A DNA stretch of 8,327 bases, from NCBI GenBank assembly GCA_027592105.1, contig JAQCLA010000105.1, forward strand, positions 1-8,327. Reading direction: 5' to 3'. The notes under the pieces are model-generated. The model saw only the letters and a list, made by a program, of their open reading frames with translations. It was not told the DNA's origin and did no database searches. The DNA is from Pseudomonadota bacterium (GTDB lineage: Bacteria > Pseudomonadota > Alphaproteobacteria > Rhodobacterales > Rhodobacteraceae). Position 1 is the first letter of the stretch. The number at the start of each line of letters is the position of its first letter. Positions 6,325 to 8,327 of this stretch are shown here, one piece after another. The translations under genes and the position numbers were made by a program.

Positions 6325-6741
6325 ATGAAGCTAGAGTTCCACCACATCAACTATGTCGCTGAGGACGTTGACAGGCTGCATGACTTCTACACCAACATCC
6401 TCGGTCTAGTTGACATACCGATGACCTCGTTCCCCAGACCAGATGCTACATCTACTAGCGGCTATGATGGGAAGATCAGGTTTGCCACTGATGGTCAGAT
6501 GCAGATGCACCTCGCCACCAAGGACCTAACCGTCGCCTTCAAGAATGGGGAGGTGATCAACCCAGTTGAACGGGGTCATATTGCCTTCAGGACAGATGAC
6601 ATCGAGGCCTTCAAGGCGCTGTTGGATCAGCACTCCATCCCCTACTCAGACTATGGGACTGCCTTTGCCAAGGAGTGGCATCAGGTGTTCTTCCATGACC
6701 CAGAGGGCAACGTCATCGAAGTGCATCAGGCTGTCGGCTGA
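6325..6741 (+). CDS. VOC (glyoxalase/bleomycin-resistance fold) family protein
   Basis: The 138-residue product folds as two beta-alpha-beta-beta-beta modules. It opens directly with FHHINYVAEDVDRLHDFYTN, ends with the hallmark VFFHDPEGNVIEVHQ, and has GHIAFRTDDIEAFKALLDQ as the second module start. Likely metal ligands are H7, H62 (or Q60), H85 and E132. VOC proteins include lyases, dioxygenases and antibiotic-modifying enzymes; substrate cannot be told here. I chose the ATG at 6325 because the fold begins there, though ribosome-site similarity is weak; ATGs at 6277 and 6286 would add 16 or 13 residues, the latter after GGGG. Codons AGG, CTA, ATA, ACA and GGG are frequent, unlike the core genes, suggesting transfer. 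Its last 16 bases overlap the convergent UPF0149 remnant. Confidence 0.85.
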   Translation: MKLEFHHINYVAEDVDRLHDFYTNILGLVDIPMTSFPRPDATSTSGYDGKIRFATDGQMQMHLATKDLTVAFKNGEVINPVERGHIAFRTDDIEAFKALLDQHSIPYSDYGTAFAKEWHQVFFHDPEGNVIEVHQAVG

Positions 6742-6932
6742 CCATGAGAACACCAAAACTGAAAGATACCAGTGACAGCCTCTGGAATAGCATCAGCAGC
6801 TTCGGCTAGAACTTGATGCAGCGTCTCGTGCGGTATGCCCATCACTGAGTGGCCATTGTCATCCATCAGATGCACCATGATCGGCGTAATCAGATGCCCG
6901 TCAGAGCGCCCCGCCGCTTGAAGCGGGCGACG
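6726..6932 (-). pseudogene. C-terminal piece of a UPF0149 (YecA/YgfB-like) gene
   Basis: Reading leftward, the frame gives SDGHLITPIMVHLMDDNG, then HSVMGIPHETLHQVLAEAAD and AIPEAVTGIFQFW, closing with TGA at 6728-6726. This is the C-terminal part of the UPF0149 family, whose function is uncharacterised. Recognisable similarity begins near 6908-6905; further upstream the frame runs into a TGA at 6935-6933, and no start codon or ribosome site is present. The missing upstream part lies on the same strand at 8220-8327. The 3' end overlaps the VOC gene by 16 bases, probably an old convergent arrangement. The identification rests on memory of the family, but the two pieces support each other. Confidence 0.7.
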
Positions 6933-6990
6933 TCAAGGAGGCGGAAAGGTCGACTATAGCTGCCCGTAGAATGAACGAATAGCTATTGCG

Positions 6991-7026
6991 AAAAAGCTGC
7001 GGCGCAAACAGTCAATCGCTCCGCAG
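6991..7026 (-). terminator. Intrinsic terminator of the 7051-7335 gene
   Basis: On the minus strand CTGCGG (7026-7021) pairs with CCGCAG (7002-6997), with further inner pairs after one mismatch, and is followed by CTTTTT (to 6991). It starts 24 nt after the stop codon of the small gene. Stem, loop and T run have the normal form. Confidence 0.6.
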
Positions 7027-7050
7027 GTATGTTTTGACATTTAGAGCCGA

Positions 7051-7335
7051 TCAACTGTGCGCGAAGACTGATCCAGCGTACACACTGGCCATCGTCATCG
7101 GTAGTTCTTCCGCAGCTTGGGCACGAATTTCTGCGATGCGTTGTTGTGCTTTTTCTGCTTTCTGCGCGTCGGCATATTCAGTTATGACGCAAAAGCTTTT
7201 GTCGCCCGTGCGAACCATCTGAACTCGGTCTGCCCCGACGGACATGATCATGGGCACAAATCTATCCCGTGCAAGCGCCTCATGGGCATCGGTCCATTCC
7301 GTCACATCCCATAGTGATATTGTAGAATAAGTCAT
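7051..7335 (-). CDS. Small protein, probable ferredoxin-like (dimeric alpha/beta barrel) fold
   Basis: The 94-residue product has an alternating beta-alpha-beta-beta-alpha-beta pattern: STISLWDVTEW, a helix with a basic centre (AHEALARDRFVPMIM), then VQMVRTGDKSFCVITEY, a helix rich in A, E and Q (ADAQKAEKAQQRIAEIRAQ) and a final strand ASVYAGSVFA. This layout is typical of antibiotic-biosynthesis-monooxygenase-like and related stress-responsive small proteins, but I cannot assign a family. The ATG at 7335 has AAGGA 7 nt upstream; the frame stays open to 7524, but nothing upstream looks coding. The ending helix and strand resemble those of the 7690-7983 gene. It lies inside the DNA that interrupts UPF0149 and has its own terminator. 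Confidence 0.75.
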   Translation of the reverse strand: MTYSTISLWDVTEWTDAHEALARDRFVPMIMSVGADRVQMVRTGDKSFCVITEYADAQKAEKAQQRIAEIRAQAAEELPMTMASVYAGSVFAHS

Positions 7336-7689
7336 AACATATTCCTTTTTCTCCGACATTCCCCAAATGGCCTGCCTACTGACGTTAAGATCGCCAGAAG
7401 CCGACCTCTGGGCAAGCATTTTTCGCCCCGAATGGTGTCTGTGATCTCTGGTTATGCCGATGGACCCCGTTGGAAGCAGCAACCAATATCCCAATAGTAA
7501 CACCATGACGAAGCTTTCAGCCATCGACGGCCACGTGATCCATTTATACTGCCGTTGCGGCCACTCTGCTGGGTTGACCGAACTACTACACTCAACTGGG
7601 CATCAGCGGGTCTCCTTAAGTCGATGCTTTCAGACTATCAGATCACGCCCAAAGTGGCAGGTTTTTCAGACCTTCCTTAAGATAGCGGT
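7336..7689. other. Intergenic stretch between the two small genes
   Basis: About 350 bases. Apart from the doubtful zinc-ribbon remnant at 7505-7693, I see an 8-bp direct repeat TCCTTAAG (7613-7620 and 7674-7681). On the minus strand AAGGAG stands 8 nt before an ATG that runs only three codons, perhaps the relic of a lost gene start. No clear terminator for the 7690 gene was found. Confidence 0.5.
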
Positions 7690-7693
7690 TTAG
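7505..7693 (+). pseudogene. Possible degenerate zinc-ribbon gene
   Basis: The plus-strand frame starts MTKLSAIDGHVIHLYCRCGH (C16, C18), resembling the first knuckle of small roseobacter zinc-ribbon proteins, followed by SAGLTELL. A second CxxC, expected about 30 residues on, is missing: only C41 is present. There is no ribosome site before the ATG, and the end overlaps the 3' end of the opposite gene by 4 bases. A decayed gene or chance are both possible. Confidence 0.3.
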
Positions 7694-7983
7694 ACTTCAG
7701 ACATAATAGAAAGAATTGGTCCCATAGTTTCTTCAACCATTGAGTGACCCATTTTTTCAATTGTTTGTTTGCGCATTTCTTGACGCCTTGCGTTTTCTTC
7801 CTGAGCGTCTGCCTCTGAAGAATAAATCATAACTGACTGATGCGTGTTTTCATCAATCTTAAACCAGATAATGTCTTCTGCTTTAGTATTTGATCTATGC
7901 TCACGATGCCATTCTTGCATGGTTTCTGCGCTTGGAACGCCATCTGGCCAAGACCACTTTGTGTGAACTGCATATTTCGCCAT
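7690..7983 (-). CDS. Small protein, probable ferredoxin-like fold, relative of the 7051-7335 product
   Basis: The 97-residue product reads MAKYAVHTKWSWPDGVPSAE, a helix with EWHREHRSNTKAED, two strands IIWFKIDENTHQSVMIYSSE, a long charged helix beginning ADAQEENARRQEMRK, and a final segment VEETMGPILSIMSEV. The segment Y-x-x-(x)-ADAQ followed by a charged helix recurs in the 7051-7335 product, so the two may be distant paralogues. The start at 7983 is clear, with AGGGAGA 7 nt upstream. The gene is much richer in A/T (AAA, GAA, ATT, TCT codons) than its neighbours, indicating a different origin. No function can be assigned. It has a plausible promoter of its own at 8014-8043. Confidence 0.75.
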   Translation of the reverse strand: MAKYAVHTKWSWPDGVPSAETMQEWHREHRSNTKAEDIIWFKIDENTHQSVMIYSSEADAQEENARRQEMRKQTIEKMGHSMVEETMGPILSIMSEV

Positions 7984-8013
7984 TTTATTATCTCCCTTGT
8001 AAAAGGTAAGACT

Positions 8014-8057
8014 AGTAAACCACAGCATGGATCTGTTTGACAACTTTAAAAAAGTTG
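8014..8057 (-). promoter_or_regulatory. Promoter and palindromic operator for the 7690-7983 gene
   Basis: On the minus strand TTGTCA (8043-8038) and TTTACT (8019-8014) are 18 nt apart, giving a transcript start about 25 nt before the ribosome site. Overlapping the -35 box is the palindrome CAACTTT-AAA-AAAGTTG (8041-8057), placed as a repressor or activator site would be. The motifs are visible; the use is inferred. Confidence 0.45.
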
Positions 8058-8167
8058 ACGTTAGGTCACACTATTTGATAATCTTCCATCTGGCATTGGC
8101 GCTACGACTAACAAAGAAGCAGTCGAATGCATGGGTAGTGGCTCAAGTGATGGACGCCTAAAGAACA

Positions 8168-8218
8168 TCGGATCATTCCGTATCAACTCTAAGCCCCTGC
8201 TTGATGATCCACGGCTTA
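8168..8218. repeat. Nested inverted repeats next to the UPF0149 breakpoint
   Basis: GGATCAT (8170-8176) pairs with ATGATCC (8204-8210), and inside it AAGC (8191-8194) pairs with GCTT (8199-8202) around CCCT. Alternatively TAAGCC (8190-8195) pairs with GGCTTA (8213-8218). The structure begins only 2 bases from where UPF0149 similarity stops (8220). No matching copy was found at the other breakpoint near 6906. Confidence 0.35.
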
Positions 8219-8219
8219 C

Positions 8220-8327
8220 CTCTGCACTCTCCGTCAGCCTAAGCCACTCCTTGGGCCTGAGTGCCACTGCATCCATGAACCCTTCACACCAGTCCATAGC
8301 GATCACATGGCCTTCCTTGGCCTGCCA
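8220..8327 (-). pseudogene. Upstream piece of the UPF0149 (YecA/YgfB-like) gene, runs off the right edge
   Basis: Reading leftward from the edge, the frame gives WQAKEGHVIAMDWCEGFM and then DAVALRPKEWLRLTESAE, a strong match to the central motif of UPF0149 proteins ([VI]IA-x-DW-x-x-GFM with ALRP-x-x-W). The N-terminal domain lies outside the window. After LTES the similarity stops; the frame stays open to 8061 but its proline- and serine-rich sequence does not resemble the family. The family continues where the fragment at 6726-6932 begins (GRSDGHLITPI), so the gene seems to have been split by 1.3 kb of DNA. An internal GTG at 8306 is not needed as a start. Confidence 0.7.

Noticed and set aside
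7336..7524. N-terminal extension of the 7051-7335 gene with a hydrophobic start
   Set aside because: The internal ATG at 7335 has a strong ribosome site and begins the fold; the extension is basic, irregular and unlike a signal or membrane domain continued by the rest.
6896..8236. CTGACGG shared by both UPF0149 breakpoints as a target-site duplication
   Set aside because: It lies in different reading frames in the two fragments (CTG-ACG-G versus t-CT-GAC-GG), so it cannot be a simple duplication of one original site.
8062..8327. Open plus-strand frame across the right edge
   Set aside because: At 8220-8327 it is antisense to clear UPF0149 similarity, and its serine-rich translation shows no motif.

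Overview
The window looks like a marine Alphaproteobacterium of the Rhodobacterales (roseobacter type). The left two thirds has G+C-rich coding with GCC/GCG/ATC codons, and the minus strand carries the order rnd-lptC-lptA-lptB-hpf-ptsN, which I know from Rhodobacteraceae chromosomes. No rRNA, tRNA, CRISPR array or transposase gene was recognised. The species assignment is inference.

Left part (1-1590, plus strand): the 3' three quarters of galU (UTP-glucose-1-phosphate uridylyltransferase), then 16 nt later an odd 271-residue gene. Its first ~165 residues resemble the N-terminal part of a roseobacter glycosyltransferase, while its last ~90 resemble the C-terminus of a sulfotransferase. It may be a deletion fusion.

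Core block (1602-5433, minus strand): RNase D-like exonuclease, then the lipopolysaccharide transport genes lptC, lptA and lptB, tightly packed with overlapping or nearly touching ends, then after a 223-nt gap the long-form ribosome hibernation factor hpf, and after 74 nt ptsN. LptC anchors the LPS bridge in the inner membrane, LptA is the periplasmic bridge and LptB the ATPase. Hpf and PtsN link the block to stress and nitrogen/carbon signalling. The gap before hpf holds a promoter-like sequence and two back-to-back hairpins.

Right part (about 5630-8327): an accessory mosaic whose base composition and codon use differ from the core. From left to right it holds a gene-poor stretch with a palindrome, direct repeats, a canonical G-quadruplex motif and a plus-strand terminator-like hairpin; a tiny cysteine-rich zinc-ribbon gene; a repeat-rich divergent intergenic region; a VOC/glyoxalase-fold gene; the 3' piece of a UPF0149 (YecA/YgfB-like) gene; two small genes whose products look like distant relatives of ferredoxin-like (dimeric alpha/beta barrel) fold; and, at the right edge, an upstream piece of UPF0149. 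The two UPF0149 pieces are complementary and on the same strand, so about 1.3 kb appears to have been inserted into this gene, carrying the two small genes. I see no transposase or clean target duplication that would explain the event. This disrupted gene and its cargo is the most interesting feature here. I found no convincing new defence or biosynthetic system.
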